NCBI GenBank assembly: GCA_020849495.1
Contig: JADLGD010000184.1
Coordinates: 1 to 61,746 of the forward strand
From: Fluviicola sp.
Lineage (GTDB): Bacteria; Bacteroidota; Bacteroidia; Flavobacteriales_D; Crocinitomicaceae
Length of the DNA stretch: 61,746 bases
Direction: 5' to 3'
A model generated the notes under the pieces. The model did not search any database. It was not told where the DNA came from and worked only from the letters and a program-made list of their open reading frames with translations. Both the position numbers and the translations under genes were made by a program. This document shows, in pieces, positions 27,160 through 35,877 of the stretch (within the stretch, counting starts at the first letter, position 1; each line of letters starts with the position of its first letter).

Positions 27160-28146
27160 CTATTTGATTTTAGCTAATTCCCCTTTTAAAAAGTCGATGG
27201 TTTTGATTTCAATTGGGTCACCATTTTTTAAGTTAGAAAGGTACAAAGAAGCCCAATCAATTAGATGAATCAAGTAAATGCTTTTTTCGATGATAGAAGA
27301 TCCAACAACTTCAGATACATGTACCGATTGCGAATATTTTTTGGTAATATCAACTGAAATTTCAAAACGCTTTTGATTTCTTTCTGACAAATCTCCTGTC
27401 TGTAAAAACCAAACTGCATAGCGATTGTCACCACCACCCCAACCAACTAGTTCGTTGTGATTCATTTCAGGAATAACATGCTGCCAACCTAATTCTTTTG
27501 AATTTTCATTGAATTGTTGTTTTGCGCGAACTGTAATTGCTTCATAATTTGCACCGGCATACACCACTGGAACTTTCTCTTGAAGAACTGCTGCAACTTT
27601 TTTCGCTTCAGTATGAATATGATCAAGTTCTTGTTCTAACAACTGTCTTCCACGTTCTATCTCTACTAAACGTTGTGAAGCAACAAAATTCAATTTTGTG
27701 AAGATGGCTACTAATTGCACCAATGAAAATGCCAAAGCAGTTCTTGGAGGATTTCCCCCTGGAACAATAATTACGTCATAATCATTTTCTAAACAAAACG
27801 ATTTTAAAGTACCTCCAGAACAAATTCCAATGATTTGAGCTCCTTTAGCATGTGCTTCGCGAATGGCAAACAAGGTCTCTTCTGTTTCACCAGAATAAGA
27901 GGAACCAATCACTAAGGTCTGCTCGTTTACAAAAGCTGGCAATGTATAATCCTGACATGAAAGGATAGGAACCTTACATTCATTTTGAAGCCACTGAGCA
28001 ACAATTTTACCGCCAATCCCAGATCCGCCCATTCCACAAATAACAATATTGTTGATGGTACCATTAGTCATTCTAATAGTAGCTTTATCAGCTATCTCTA
28101 AAGCTTGCTGAATATTACTTGGAAATGCAGCGATTAACTTGTCCAT
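27160..28146 (-). CDS. Bifunctional phosphoglucose/phosphomannose isomerase-like SIS protein
   Basis: The 328-residue protein has two SIS (sugar isomerase) lobes: ICGMGGSGIGGKIVAQWL near the N-terminus and SSYSGETEETL with the conserved Ser/Thr phosphate-binding loop, PGGNPPRTALAFSLVQL, then the C-terminal bis-PGI/PMI domain with FNENSKELGWQHVIPEMNHNELVGWGG. It interconverts glucose-6-P, fructose-6-P and probably mannose-6-P, supplying mannose for surface glycans. It is cytoplasmic. A shared terminator lies at its 3' end. Bacteroidota homologues of this length carry the same layout. Confidence 0.9.
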   Translation of the reverse strand: MDKLIAAFPSNIQQALEIADKATIRMTNGTINNIVICGMGGSGIGGKIVAQWLQNECKVPILSCQDYTLPAFVNEQTLVIGSSYSGETEETLFAIREAHAKGAQIIGICSGGTLKSFCLENDYDVIIVPGGNPPRTALAFSLVQLVAIFTKLNFVASQRLVEIERGRQLLEQELDHIHTEAKKVAAVLQEKVPVVYAGANYEAITVRAKQQFNENSKELGWQHVIPEMNHNELVGWGGGDNRYAVWFLQTGDLSERNQKRFEISVDITKKYSQSVHVSEVVGSSIIEKSIYLIHLIDWASLYLSNLKNGDPIEIKTIDFLKGELAKIK

Positions 28147-28249
28147 ATTCTTTGTTTACGCGGTAAATATACCAAATAACAAAAATAATTTGCCTTTGTA
28201 TTGAACATTCATTCAAGAAACTTTCCAACTATAGTCTAATTTTACAATC

Positions 28250-28723
28250 ATGAAAGTAAAAATCATGAAAAAAGGTTGGTTGATTGTTTTAGGTGTGGTT
28301 GGAATTATCATTGGATCATGTGATGATAAAAACGAGGGGAAATGTGATGAAGTAAACAATTCATTTCATGGTAGCACAGAATCACATAATATGGGGAATT
28401 CATGCATGAATTGTCATGCTAATGGAGGCCCAGGTGAAGGATGTTTCAATGTTGCAGGAACAGCTTATGACAGTTTGCAAACTTCTACACTTGCAAATGC
28501 AACCATTCATTTATACACAGCACCGGGCGGCGGAGGTGTATTAAAACACACACTTCAGGTGGATGCTAAAGGAAATTTCTATTCAACAGAAAACATCTCT
28601 GCTTCTGGACTTTATGCTGCTGTTGTTGGTCCAACTACAACAAAATACATGAGTTCCCCTCTAAGTTCAGGTAATTGCAATTCATGTCATGGCAATTCAA
28701 CTGATCGTATCTGGGGACACTAG
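28250..28723 (+). CDS. Lipoprotein with two CXXCH heme-binding motifs
   Basis: The 157-residue product has a lipoprotein signal (IIIGSC, Cys24) and two CXXCH motifs, CMNCH (52-56) and CNSCH (143-147). The segment between them (about 68-128, GTAYDSLQTSTLANATIHLY and LQVDAKGNFYSTE) resembles a transthyretin/carboxypeptidase-regulatory fold. CXXCH usually binds heme c covalently, so a periplasm-facing, membrane-anchored diheme protein in electron transfer is plausible, but no known cytochrome family matches. The ATG at 28265 is an alternative start. A near-consensus box TAATTTTA lies just upstream. Confidence 0.8.
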   Translation: MKVKIMKKGWLIVLGVVGIIIGSCDDKNEGKCDEVNNSFHGSTESHNMGNSCMNCHANGGPGEGCFNVAGTAYDSLQTSTLANATIHLYTAPGGGGVLKHTLQVDAKGNFYSTENISASGLYAAVVGPTTTKYMSSPLSSGNCNSCHGNSTDRIWGH

Positions 28724-28770
28724 TTTTTCAGCTTTTCCTAATTTATAATCGTATGATTGCTTCGTTTGCG

Positions 28771-28778
28771 TACTTTTG
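28771..28778 (+). promoter_or_regulatory. -7 box (TACTTTTG) of the acyl-CoA thioesterase gene
   Basis: Perfect TAnnTTTG match ending 11 bases before the ATG at 28790. It supports choosing that ATG over an in-frame start at 28757, which would lie upstream of the transcription start. Confidence 0.55.
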
Positions 28779-28789
28779 TAAAAAAAACC

Positions 28790-29299
28790 ATGAAGGGAAG
28801 AAAAGCATCTGAAACGCTTGCTATAACTACAAAAGTTGTATTGCCAAACGACACGAATACATTGGGAAATCTATTTGGTGGACAATTATTAGCTTGGATG
28901 GACGTGATTGCTAGTGTATCTGCTCATCGTCATAGTAGAAGAGTTGTTGTAACTGCAAACGTAAACAACGTTAGTTTCAATTCTCCCATCAATCATGCTT
29001 CTATAGTAACACTTGAAGCAAAAGTTTCTAGAGCATTCAATTCGTCCATGGAAGTGTTTGTGGATGTATTTGTTGAAGACAATGTTACTGGAAAACGCAA
29101 AAAATCAAACGAAGCAATCTACACTTTTGTGGCTGTTGATCAAAATGGTGGACCCATTCAAGTTCCCGAATTAATTCCTGAAACGGAAGAAGAAATTGAC
29201 CGTTTTGAAGGCGCTTTGAGAAGAAAACAATTGGCCTTGATTTTGGCTGGTAAAATGGATCCCAAAGACGCAACAGAATTAAAGAAACTGTTTGTTTAA
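28790..29299 (+). CDS. Acyl-CoA thioesterase, hotdog fold (YciA/BACH-like)
   Basis: The 169-residue product from ATG 28790 has the hotdog-fold signatures PNDTNTLGNLFGGQLLAWMD and VVVTANVNNVSFNSPI, followed by VSRAFNSSMEVFVDVFVED. Such enzymes hydrolyse acyl-CoA to free acid and CoA in the cytoplasm. The Asn24/Asp40-type residues of the family active site are present in the first motif. The start is set by a -7 box at 28771. It converges on the family 9 glycosyltransferase gene with a four-base overlap of stop codons. Confidence 0.93.
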   Translation: MKGRKASETLAITTKVVLPNDTNTLGNLFGGQLLAWMDVIASVSAHRHSRRVVVTANVNNVSFNSPINHASIVTLEAKVSRAFNSSMEVFVDVFVEDNVTGKRKKSNEAIYTFVAVDQNGGPIQVPELIPETEEEIDRFEGALRRKQLALILAGKMDPKDATELKKLFV

Positions 29300-30285
29300 T
29301 TCCTTGTTCTTGTTGCTAAATCTTCTTTGATTGCAACTGCATCTTGAAGGTGCATGCAATTGAAATGTTTCTTTGGACAAGTTGTATAACCAATTTTTGA
29401 ACAAGGTCTACAAGACAAGTTTTGTACTTCGTGATTGGTGAAATTTTCAGGATGACTCGGAGCATAAGCATACATGCCAAAATCTGGAACCGTATTTCCC
29501 CAAACACTGATGATTGGTGTTTCAAAAGCGCTCGCAATGTGCATTAAACCAGTATCACCAGAAAGTAGACATCTAGCTTGTTGTGTTAAAAAAGCAGATT
29601 GTCTAAGTGTGATTTTTCCGCAAAAATCAATGACTTTTTGAGAATCAAGTGCCTTTTTCAGTTTTGTTGAACGCTCTTCATCCATTTTTCCGCCAAGTAG
29701 CACTATGGGTAAAGTCGCATCTTTAAGAATTTTCGCCATTAATTCAACGGGCATTTGTTTGGTGCCAAATTGTGCTCCCATGGCAACAGCAATAAATTCT
29801 TTAGGTGCTAAATCAACAGCAGATAGATCAACCCTATCTTCTTCAGAAAGAAAGAAATCACAAGGTTTTCCATCGGGTTTGATATTAAAATAAGCGGCTG
29901 CTTCAAAATAGCGATCTACAACATGTACCTTAGGAAGGCGATTGATTTTAAACTTTGTCAATAAAAATTTGGCAATGTTCTTTTTTGGAAAAGCAGCTGA
30001 CTTTACACCCAAAGCTCTTTTCAAACGCAGTGTTCGAATGTTGTTGTGCAAATCAATGACAAAATCGTACTGTTCGTTTTTTAATTGTTCAATGACCTCA
30101 TCAACTGATTTTTCAATGGTTATCAATTGAGAGATGTAAGGATTTCCTTCTAGAACTGGAGCAAACGCTTTTTTTGTGATGTAATGAATTTCAACATCCG
30201 CAACTTGTTCTTTCAAACAACGGACAACTGGAGTAGTTAAAACTACATCTCCAATGGAACTGAAACGAACAAGTAATACTTTCAT
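29296..30285 (-). CDS. Glycosyltransferase family 9 (ADP-heptose:LPS heptosyltransferase-like)
   Basis: The ATG at 30285 gives the family N-terminus MKVLLVRFSSIGDVVLTTPV; a TTG seven codons upstream would add only hydrophobic residues. The 329-residue protein has the GT9 fold with FVIDLHNNIRTLRLK, LPIVLLGGKMDEERS and the donor-binding LSGDTGLMHIASAF. A C-terminal cysteine cluster (SCRPCSKIGYTTCPKKHFNCM) is common in these transferases and may bind metal. It probably adds a heptose or other sugar to lipopolysaccharide core. Its stop overlaps the convergent thioesterase gene. Confidence 0.92.
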   Translation of the reverse strand: MKVLLVRFSSIGDVVLTTPVVRCLKEQVADVEIHYITKKAFAPVLEGNPYISQLITIEKSVDEVIEQLKNEQYDFVIDLHNNIRTLRLKRALGVKSAAFPKKNIAKFLLTKFKINRLPKVHVVDRYFEAAAYFNIKPDGKPCDFFLSEEDRVDLSAVDLAPKEFIAVAMGAQFGTKQMPVELMAKILKDATLPIVLLGGKMDEERSTKLKKALDSQKVIDFCGKITLRQSAFLTQQARCLLSGDTGLMHIASAFETPIISVWGNTVPDFGMYAYAPSHPENFTNHEVQNLSCRPCSKIGYTTCPKKHFNCMHLQDAVAIKEDLATRTRN

Positions 30286-30306
30286 GCTGTAAAAGTAATA
30301 AAACAA

Positions 30307-30333
30307 AAAAGTCGGAGACCAGCCCCGACTTTT
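30307..30333 (-). terminator. Terminator of the coiled-coil protein gene
   Basis: AAAAGTCGG (30307-30315) pairs with CCGACTTTT (30325-30333), 9 bp, 9-base loop; on the minus strand it is followed by six T. It ends the gene at 30357-31016 and insulates the glycosyltransferase start. Confidence 0.85.
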
Positions 30334-30356
30334 AACTTGAAAAGAAGTTGTAAGAA

Positions 30357-31016
30357 TTATTTAATTCCTTTTAATTTTTTTTCTACTTCCGTGATTTTTT
30401 CAGCTTGTTTAGAAATTTCACCCGTTTTAGTTGAAACAGCGCTTTCATTTTCAGAAATGGATTTTTCAGCTTCTTCTATTTTCTTTTTGTAATCTTCGAT
30501 GTCATTTTTAGAGCGTTCGATGGACTTTTCCAAATCGGATTTATCATCTTCTAAGGATTTCAAAATTTTCGATTCCGCTTCCAATTCTTTCAAAACACAT
30601 TCTTTTGCCGCTTCACGACCAAAATCTTCCACACGTTTTTCGATTACTTTGTATTGTTCGGAATGATTGCTTTTAGAAAGATAAGCTCCTCCTAAATCCA
30701 CAGCAAATGCCACTTTTAAGTTTTCACCTTCTCCAATGATTTTTGCGTAACCATCAAATTTTTTATCTCCCATTGCTTTCATGGAAGCTTGAATAGCAGT
30801 ATAAACACCTTTAGAGTTGTTGTATTTTCCTCCCCAATCTTTCATTTCAGATTTCAGTTCATCTTCAATAACGTCTTTGTTTGCATAAGGAATAGAGACA
30901 ACAATCGCATTGTGGCGACCATCTAAAAATTCAACATTTTCTTCGGAAATTTTGACTTCTTGTGCTTGAGAAAACACACTTATTAGTAGCGTAGAAATGA
31001 GTACAATTTGTTTCAT
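30357..31016 (-). CDS. Exported protein with C-terminal coiled coil, unknown function
   Basis: The 219-residue protein has a signal peptide (MKQIVLISTLLISVFSQAQE), a globular part up to about 130 (VSIPYANKDVIEDELKSEM; KVAFAVDLGGAYLSK) and a long charged heptad-repeat region (about 135-219, LEDDKSDLEKSIERSKNDIE and later). It is probably periplasmic, with the coil mediating self-association. I do not recognise a named family. It is transcribed alone, divergently from holB, with a clear terminator. Confidence 0.8.
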   Translation of the reverse strand: MKQIVLISTLLISVFSQAQEVKISEENVEFLDGRHNAIVVSIPYANKDVIEDELKSEMKDWGGKYNNSKGVYTAIQASMKAMGDKKFDGYAKIIGEGENLKVAFAVDLGGAYLSKSNHSEQYKVIEKRVEDFGREAAKECVLKELEAESKILKSLEDDKSDLEKSIERSKNDIEDYKKKIEEAEKSISENESAVSTKTGEISKQAEKITEVEKKLKGIK

Positions 31017-31086
31017 CGTTTAAATTTTTTAGTACAGCAAGTTACAAAAATTCTACCAGAATCTAGAATAGCATTAAATTTAACCC

Positions 31087-32202
31087 ATGCAATTTGCAGA
31101 TATCAACGGTCAGGAAGAATTAAAAGCGCATTTAATCCAAGAAGTGAATGGCGGGAAAATCAGTCATGCTCAATTGTTTCTTGGAAAAGCGGGTTACGGA
31201 ACATTGCCTTTAGCTTTGGCATTTGTACAATACTTGTTTTGCGAAAACAAACAAGCAAACGATAGTTGTGGCGCTTGCGCTTCGTGTAGAAAAGTAACTG
31301 AATTGCAACATCCGGATTTGCATTTTGCTTTTCCAGCTGTTCAAACTATAGCAAAAACATCGAATGGTTTTTTAAAAGAATGGCGTGCTCAGATCAACGA
31401 ACAACCGTTATTTGATTTGTATGATTGGACCAAACGCATTGATTCTAAAGAGCGCAAACCGATTATTGGTACGGAGGAAAGTCTGGAAATCGTCAAAAAG
31501 TTAGCATTGAAATCTTACGAAGGTGGATACAAAGTGATGCTGATTTGGATGGCAGAGGAAATGAATGCAACTTGCTCCAACAAATTATTAAAGATCTTGG
31601 AAGAACCACCCGCTAAAACTTTGTTTTTATTGGTTGCTGAATCACAAGATAAATTACTAACGACCATTTTATCGCGATCTCAAGTGATGCGTGTTCCGAG
31701 TTTACCTTTGGACGTGTTGCAAACAGCGATAGAAAAAGTGGGCTTATCAAGGCAACAAGCTGAAAGTTTGGCTGCTCGTTGTGGAGGGAATTTATTGGAA
31801 GCCTATCGCTTGATGGGAAATACGGATGAAATTGACCTCAACAGAGAATTGTTTATCCAATTGATGCGTGTTTGTTTCAAGAAAGACGTCAATGCGATGT
31901 TGGATTGGACAGAAAACGTTTCCAATTTATCGCGTGAAGGTCAAAAAATCTTCACATTGTATGCCTTGCACATGGTTCGTCAAAGTTTATTGAAAAACTA
32001 TACGGAAGAAATGTTGGTTCGCGTTTCCAAAGAAGAGGCTGATTTTTTGAAGAATTTTGCGCGCTTTATCTCCAACAACAATGCTTTTGATTTCATGAAC
32101 ATTTTCAACGATGCGCATTACCATTTAGATCGAAATGCCAATCCAAAAATTCTGTTCACGCAATTGTGTTTTCAGGTAATGCGATTTATTCACAAAGCTT
32201 AA
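31087..32202 (+). CDS. holB: DNA polymerase III subunit delta'
   Basis: The 371-residue clamp-loader subunit has the AAA+ fold with a degenerate P-loop (GKAGYGTL, Lys of the Walker motif replaced), as expected for the non-ATPase delta' subunit, and the zinc ligands C52, C61, C64, C67 in FCENKQANDSCGACASC. HPDLHF, NKLLKILEEPPAKTLFLLV and LLTTILSRSQVM are family signatures. It helps load the sliding clamp. The stop abuts (no gap) the stop of the convergent small exported-protein gene. Confidence 0.93.
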   Translation: MQFADINGQEELKAHLIQEVNGGKISHAQLFLGKAGYGTLPLALAFVQYLFCENKQANDSCGACASCRKVTELQHPDLHFAFPAVQTIAKTSNGFLKEWRAQINEQPLFDLYDWTKRIDSKERKPIIGTEESLEIVKKLALKSYEGGYKVMLIWMAEEMNATCSNKLLKILEEPPAKTLFLLVAESQDKLLTTILSRSQVMRVPSLPLDVLQTAIEKVGLSRQQAESLAARCGGNLLEAYRLMGNTDEIDLNRELFIQLMRVCFKKDVNAMLDWTENVSNLSREGQKIFTLYALHMVRQSLLKNYTEEMLVRVSKEEADFLKNFARFISNNNAFDFMNIFNDAHYHLDRNANPKILFTQLCFQVMRFIHKA

Positions 32203-32682
32203 TTACTCAGCGATTACAAAATCAAATTTCTTTGCAAATGCCTTTTGTGCTTTTTGAAAATTGAACATTTGCTTATCATAATTTTCATCAATTTTATCTG
32301 CCATTTTTAAAATTTTAGCTTCATCAGAAGACGCTAAATCTTCTTGCATGATAGTGCTAATAAATTCAGGCAGGTCTTTTTTCCCAGCATCTTTCATGTA
32401 CTTGCAAAAAACGATTGCAGCTGAAGCAAATTTGGTTTCACCTTTATACACTTTATTCGCTTCCAACTCACGAATTATTTCATCTGCTTTTTTCATTAGA
32501 ACTTCGCACTGTGATAAGCAATATTCTTTACCACTTTCAACATTCATTGTGCTCACATACAACTCATCCAATTCATTGATATGATCGATGATAAAATCAT
32601 TGTATTCAATTGCTGAGCTATACGTTTGAGAAAAAGTAAATAGAGGTAAAACGACTGCAATAAAAGCTATAAAACGACCCAT
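32203..32682 (-). CDS. Small exported protein, paralogue of the next gene
   Basis: From ATG 32682 the 159-residue product has a signal peptide (MGRFIAFIAVVLPLFTFSQ), then helical sequence with YNDFIIDHINELDELYVSTM, GKEYCLSQCEVLMKKADEII and AGKKDLPEFISTIM. It aligns end to end with the lipoprotein at 32847-33344, sharing the YND-I-INELD, GKEYCLSQC and AGKKDLPEFI blocks, so the pair is a tandem duplication; this copy keeps the Cys pair but has lost the lipobox and is secreted instead. I know no function; a DUF of four helices is likely. A hairpin (32731-32784) lies between the two. Confidence 0.78.
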   Translation of the reverse strand: MGRFIAFIAVVLPLFTFSQTYSSAIEYNDFIIDHINELDELYVSTMNVESGKEYCLSQCEVLMKKADEIIRELEANKVYKGETKFASAAIVFCKYMKDAGKKDLPEFISTIMQEDLASSDEAKILKMADKIDENYDKQMFNFQKAQKAFAKKFDFVIAE

Positions 32683-32730
32683 GATAATTGATTTAAAAAT
32701 TTGAAAAATGATGTTAAACATATAAAAGCA

Positions 32731-32784
32731 AAGAGCATCTTACTTTTCCTCATCCATACAGATTCAGTTAAATAAGATGCTCTT
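32731..32784. repeat. Inverted repeat between the tandem paralogues
   Basis: A perfect 12-bp pair, AAGAGCATCTTA (32731-32742) and TAAGATGCTCTT (32773-32784), encloses 30 bases. The loop is long and the minus-strand tail only modestly T-rich, so it may be an imperfect terminator of the upstream paralogue. Confidence 0.5.
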
Positions 32785-32846
32785 CATTTCAGTTATAAGG
32801 CTGGAGTATTCGGTTTTATCAACTTAAAAACCCCAAGTCTAATTTA

Positions 32847-33344
32847 TTAAAGGATGATAAAGTTGAACTTTTTAGCCAATGCTTTTTGAACTGTTTCAAC
32901 GTTATTCATTTGAACCTCGTAATTTTTGTCGATTTTATCTGCTTTCTCAGAAATTTTCGGTTCGTCTTCTGGAGTTAAATTCGGATCCATCACAAAGTTG
33001 ATGAATTCAGGTAAGTCTTTTTTACCTGCTTGACCCATATACGTACAGAATTCTTTTGCTGCCATTGTGAAAGTACTATCTCCTTCATAAGGTTGAATTT
33101 CGTTCAATGCTTTGATTGCTGATTCTGATCTTTTAATCAATGAATCACATTGAGATAAACAATATTCTTTTCCTTTAGTGACATCCATTGTTGTCACGTA
33201 CATTTGATCTAACTCATTGATTTCTTTAATGATATAATCGTTGTACTTTGTTGCATCTTCAAATGATTTACGATTGTCTGTTGGACCACAAGCAATCATT
33301 GTAATAGCTAAAAAACCAGCTATTGCATACTTAAATAGTTTCAT
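32847..33344 (-). CDS. Small lipoprotein, paralogue of 32203-32682
   Basis: The 165-residue product has a lipoprotein signal (MIAC, Cys19) and the same helical layout as its neighbour: YNDYIIKEINELDQMYVTTM, GKEYCLSQCDSLIKRSESAI and AGKKDLPEFINFVM. The CLSQC Cys pair in both may form a disulfide in the periplasm. No known family is evident. It starts 191 bases from ricT on the opposite strand. Confidence 0.8.
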   Translation of the reverse strand: MKLFKYAIAGFLAITMIACGPTDNRKSFEDATKYNDYIIKEINELDQMYVTTMDVTKGKEYCLSQCDSLIKRSESAIKALNEIQPYEGDSTFTMAAKEFCTYMGQAGKKDLPEFINFVMDPNLTPEDEPKISEKADKIDKNYEVQMNNVETVQKALAKKFNFIIL

Positions 33345-33535
33345 AAATTAATAGTTTAAAATGTTCCACAATGTAAATACAAATGTTTAAAACTCATTCA
33401 TTTTCATCATTTTTTTCTTAAAAATGAGTCGAAACTATCCTCTTAGATATTCACAAACAAGTGTTTCCAACTAGTTCATTTACGCATAAAAAAACGGATT
33501 ATATTGCTTATTTTTATGCCAAAATTCAGACAACT

Positions 33536-34981
33536 ATGGGATGTTCCTCATGTAGTAGTGACGGTGGTACACCGAAAGGCTGCAAAAATAATGGAACCTG
33601 TAGTTCTGGTGGATGCAACAAACTAGGAGTTTTTGATTGGTTGGCGAACATGCAATTGCCTTCAGGTCAGATTCCTTACGATATATTAGAAATTCGTTTC
33701 AAAAACAGTCGTAAAGGTTTTTACAGAAATACAAAAAACCTTGCACTTCAAGTTGGAGATGTTGTCATTGTAGAAACGAGCCCAGGATACGACGTTGGAG
33801 TTGTATCAATTGTTGGTGAGTTGGCCAGAATTCAGGTAAAAAAGAAAGCTCCAGGATTAAAATCTTCGGAAGTAAAGAAAATCTTGCGGATTGCAACGCA
33901 AGAAGATTTGAATAAATGGCAAGAAGCACGTGCATTGGAGACAGAAGTGATGTCAAAATCGCGCACGCTAGCTGTAAACATTGGTTTGGAAATGAAAATT
34001 TCCGATGTAGAATATCAAGGCGATCTTTCAAAAGCAACGTTTTATTATACTGCTGAAGGGCGTGTGGATTTCCGCCAATTGATCAAAGACATGGCAGAAA
34101 CCTTCAAAATTCGTGTTGAAATGCGCCAAATTGGATCGCGTCAAGAAGCACAACGATTGGGAGGTATTGGTTCATGTGGAAGAGAGTTGTGCTGTTCTAC
34201 TTGGTTAACAGATTTTCGATCCGTATCCACTTCAGCTGCTCGTTACCAACAACTTTCATTGAATCCTCAAAAACTTGCTGGTCAGTGCGGAAAATTGAAA
34301 TGTTGCCTCAATTATGAGTTGGACATGTACTTGGATGCGATTAAAAGTTTTCCAGCAAATGATGTGAAACTACAAACTGAAAAAGGAAGTGCATTCCACA
34401 TCAAAACAGACGTATTCAAACGTCAAATGTGGTACGTTTATGAAGGTGAAGCTGGAATTGGAACAGGCTTGATCGCATTGAGTCCTGAGCGTGTTCGCGA
34501 AATCGTTCAAATGAATCAAAAAGGCAAAAAACCAGCTGATTTGAAAGACTTTGAAGAGGCCGTGATTCGCAAAGAACCTGATTATGACAATGTGGTTGGT
34601 CAAGATTCTTTGAATCGTTTTGATAGTTCATTTAAGAACAAAAAACGCAAAAAGAAAAAAGGAAAAGGACCGAGAGCTGAAGGCGATGCAGTTACACCTG
34701 CAACTCCAAAACCAGAGAATCAGCAACGTCAGGATAAAAAACCACGACCGAATGAGGGTAAAAAACCTCAGCACGCTCATCCTCCAAAAGCTGACAATGG
34801 TGGCAAACCTCAGCAGCAACAACAAGCAAGACCAGAAGGTGGTCCAAAACCACAAAATCCTGGTCCAAAAGGAGAAGCAAACCAAGGCGAAGTAAAACCA
34901 GGTGGTAACAACAAACGCAGAAATCAGCGTAGAAGACCTCCGAGACAAAACAATACTGGAAATGAGAATACTGGCGCTTAG
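33536..34981 (+). CDS. ricT: RicT-like PSP1-domain protein with Cys-rich N-terminus
   Basis: The ATG at 33536 opens MGCSSCSSDGGTPKGC, a cysteine cluster (C3, C6, C16, C22, C27) seen in Bacteroidota RicT homologues. The PSP1 domain (about 30-310) has IRFKNSRKGFYRN, IGSCGRELCCSTWL and QCGKLKCCLNYELDMY, the Cys motifs that in Bacillus RicT contribute to an iron-sulfur complex of the RNase Y maturation system. Residues past about 375 are a basic, Gln/Pro/Gly-rich low-complexity tail, probably RNA- or DNA-binding and disordered. It overlaps gldH by 20 bases at its 3' end and heads the large envelope operon. Confidence 0.9.
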   Translation: MGCSSCSSDGGTPKGCKNNGTCSSGGCNKLGVFDWLANMQLPSGQIPYDILEIRFKNSRKGFYRNTKNLALQVGDVVIVETSPGYDVGVVSIVGELARIQVKKKAPGLKSSEVKKILRIATQEDLNKWQEARALETEVMSKSRTLAVNIGLEMKISDVEYQGDLSKATFYYTAEGRVDFRQLIKDMAETFKIRVEMRQIGSRQEAQRLGGIGSCGRELCCSTWLTDFRSVSTSAARYQQLSLNPQKLAGQCGKLKCCLNYELDMYLDAIKSFPANDVKLQTEKGSAFHIKTDVFKRQMWYVYEGEAGIGTGLIALSPERVREIVQMNQKGKKPADLKDFEEAVIRKEPDYDNVVGQDSLNRFDSSFKNKKRKKKKGKGPRAEGDAVTPATPKPENQQRQDKKPRPNEGKKPQHAHPPKADNGGKPQQQQQARPEGGPKPQNPGPKGEANQGEVKPGGNNKRRNQRRRPPRQNNTGNENTGA

Positions 34982-35441
34982 TTTTATTTTGTTGAGTGGA
35001 ATTTTGGGCTTCACATCCTGTGGAGAAGCACCCGTTTTCACTAAGTCTTATTCATTTGCAAACAATGAGTGGAAACAAGATGTGAAACCTGTTTTCAAGG
35101 TAACAATTCCTGATACCGTGAATTACTACAACATTGCCATTACTTTGCGTACAACAACAGATTACAGCTACAGCAATTTATGGTTTTTCTTGCATACCAA
35201 AACACCAAAAGGTCAAACCGGGAGAGAACCTGTTGAAATAAAAATTGCTCACCCTGATGGATCTTGGGTTGGTGAAAAATCGGGTACTGTGGTAGAAACA
35301 AAAGTGATGTTTAATCACCGAAAATTCCCACAGGCTGGTGTTTACACCTTCACATTTGAACAAGGAATAACTGAACAAATTGCCAAAGAAGTCATGGATA
35401 TTTCTTACACAGTAACCAAAGATATTTCCAATGAAAATTAA
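34962..35441 (+). CDS. gldH: Gliding motility lipoprotein GldH
   Basis: ATG 34962 gives a 159-residue lipoprotein (FTSC, Cys20) with the GldH signature: [40 protein letters not shown] and [20 protein letters not shown]. GldH is an outer-membrane lipoprotein needed for gliding motility and stability of the T9SS-linked gliding machinery in Flavobacterium. It overlaps the end of ricT and its stop overlaps the start of dut, so it is translated as part of a compact operon. Many non-gliding Bacteroidota keep it for T9SS function. Confidence 0.9.
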   Translation: MRILALSFILLSGILGFTSCGEAPVFTKSYSFANNEWKQDVKPVFKVTIPDTVNYYNIAITLRTTTDYSYSNLWFFLHTKTPKGQTGREPVEIKIAHPDGSWVGEKSGTVVETKVMFNHRKFPQAGVYTFTFEQGITEQIAKEVMDISYTVTKDISNEN

Positions 35442-35865
35442 ATTAAAAAACACTTCTTCTAACGAATTGCCAAGCTATGCAACAGCTGGAGCAGCAGGAT
35501 TGGATATCAGAGCGAATCTAACGGAAGCGATCACATTGCAACCTTTAGAACGTCGTTTGATTTCAACAGGCTTGTTCATGGAAATTCCAGAAGGATACGA
35601 AGTACAAATACGCCCTAGAAGTGGCCTGGCATTTAAAAACGGCATTACGGTATTGAATGCTCCGGGCACCATAGATGCGGATTATCGTGGTGAAGTGGGT
35701 GTTTTACTCATTAATTTATCCAATGAAGCCTTTGTAGTTGAACCTGGAGAGCGAGTTGCTCAAATGGTTGTTGCGCCTTATGTGCAAGCTACATGGGAAG
35801 AAACAACAGCACTTTCTGAAACTGACCGCGGAGCTGGAGGTTTTGGAAGTACTGGAACAAAATAA
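35431..35865 (+). CDS. dut: dUTP diphosphatase
   Basis: The 144-residue trimeric enzyme hydrolyses dUTP to dUMP and pyrophosphate. All five motifs are present: [39 protein letters not shown] and the C-terminal [10 protein letters not shown]. The ATG at 35431 lies inside the last codons of gldH. Length is typical. Confidence 0.97.
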   Translation: MKIKLKNTSSNELPSYATAGAAGLDIRANLTEAITLQPLERRLISTGLFMEIPEGYEVQIRPRSGLAFKNGITVLNAPGTIDADYRGEVGVLLINLSNEAFVVEPGERVAQMVVAPYVQATWEETTALSETDRGAGGFGSTGTK

Positions 35866-35877
35866 AAAGAACAAGAT

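Noticed and set aside
31117..31240. A frameshift or damaged ATPase in holB because of the altered P-loop
   Set aside because: Loss of the Walker lysine is normal for the delta' subunit, and zinc ligands and the rest of the frame are intact.
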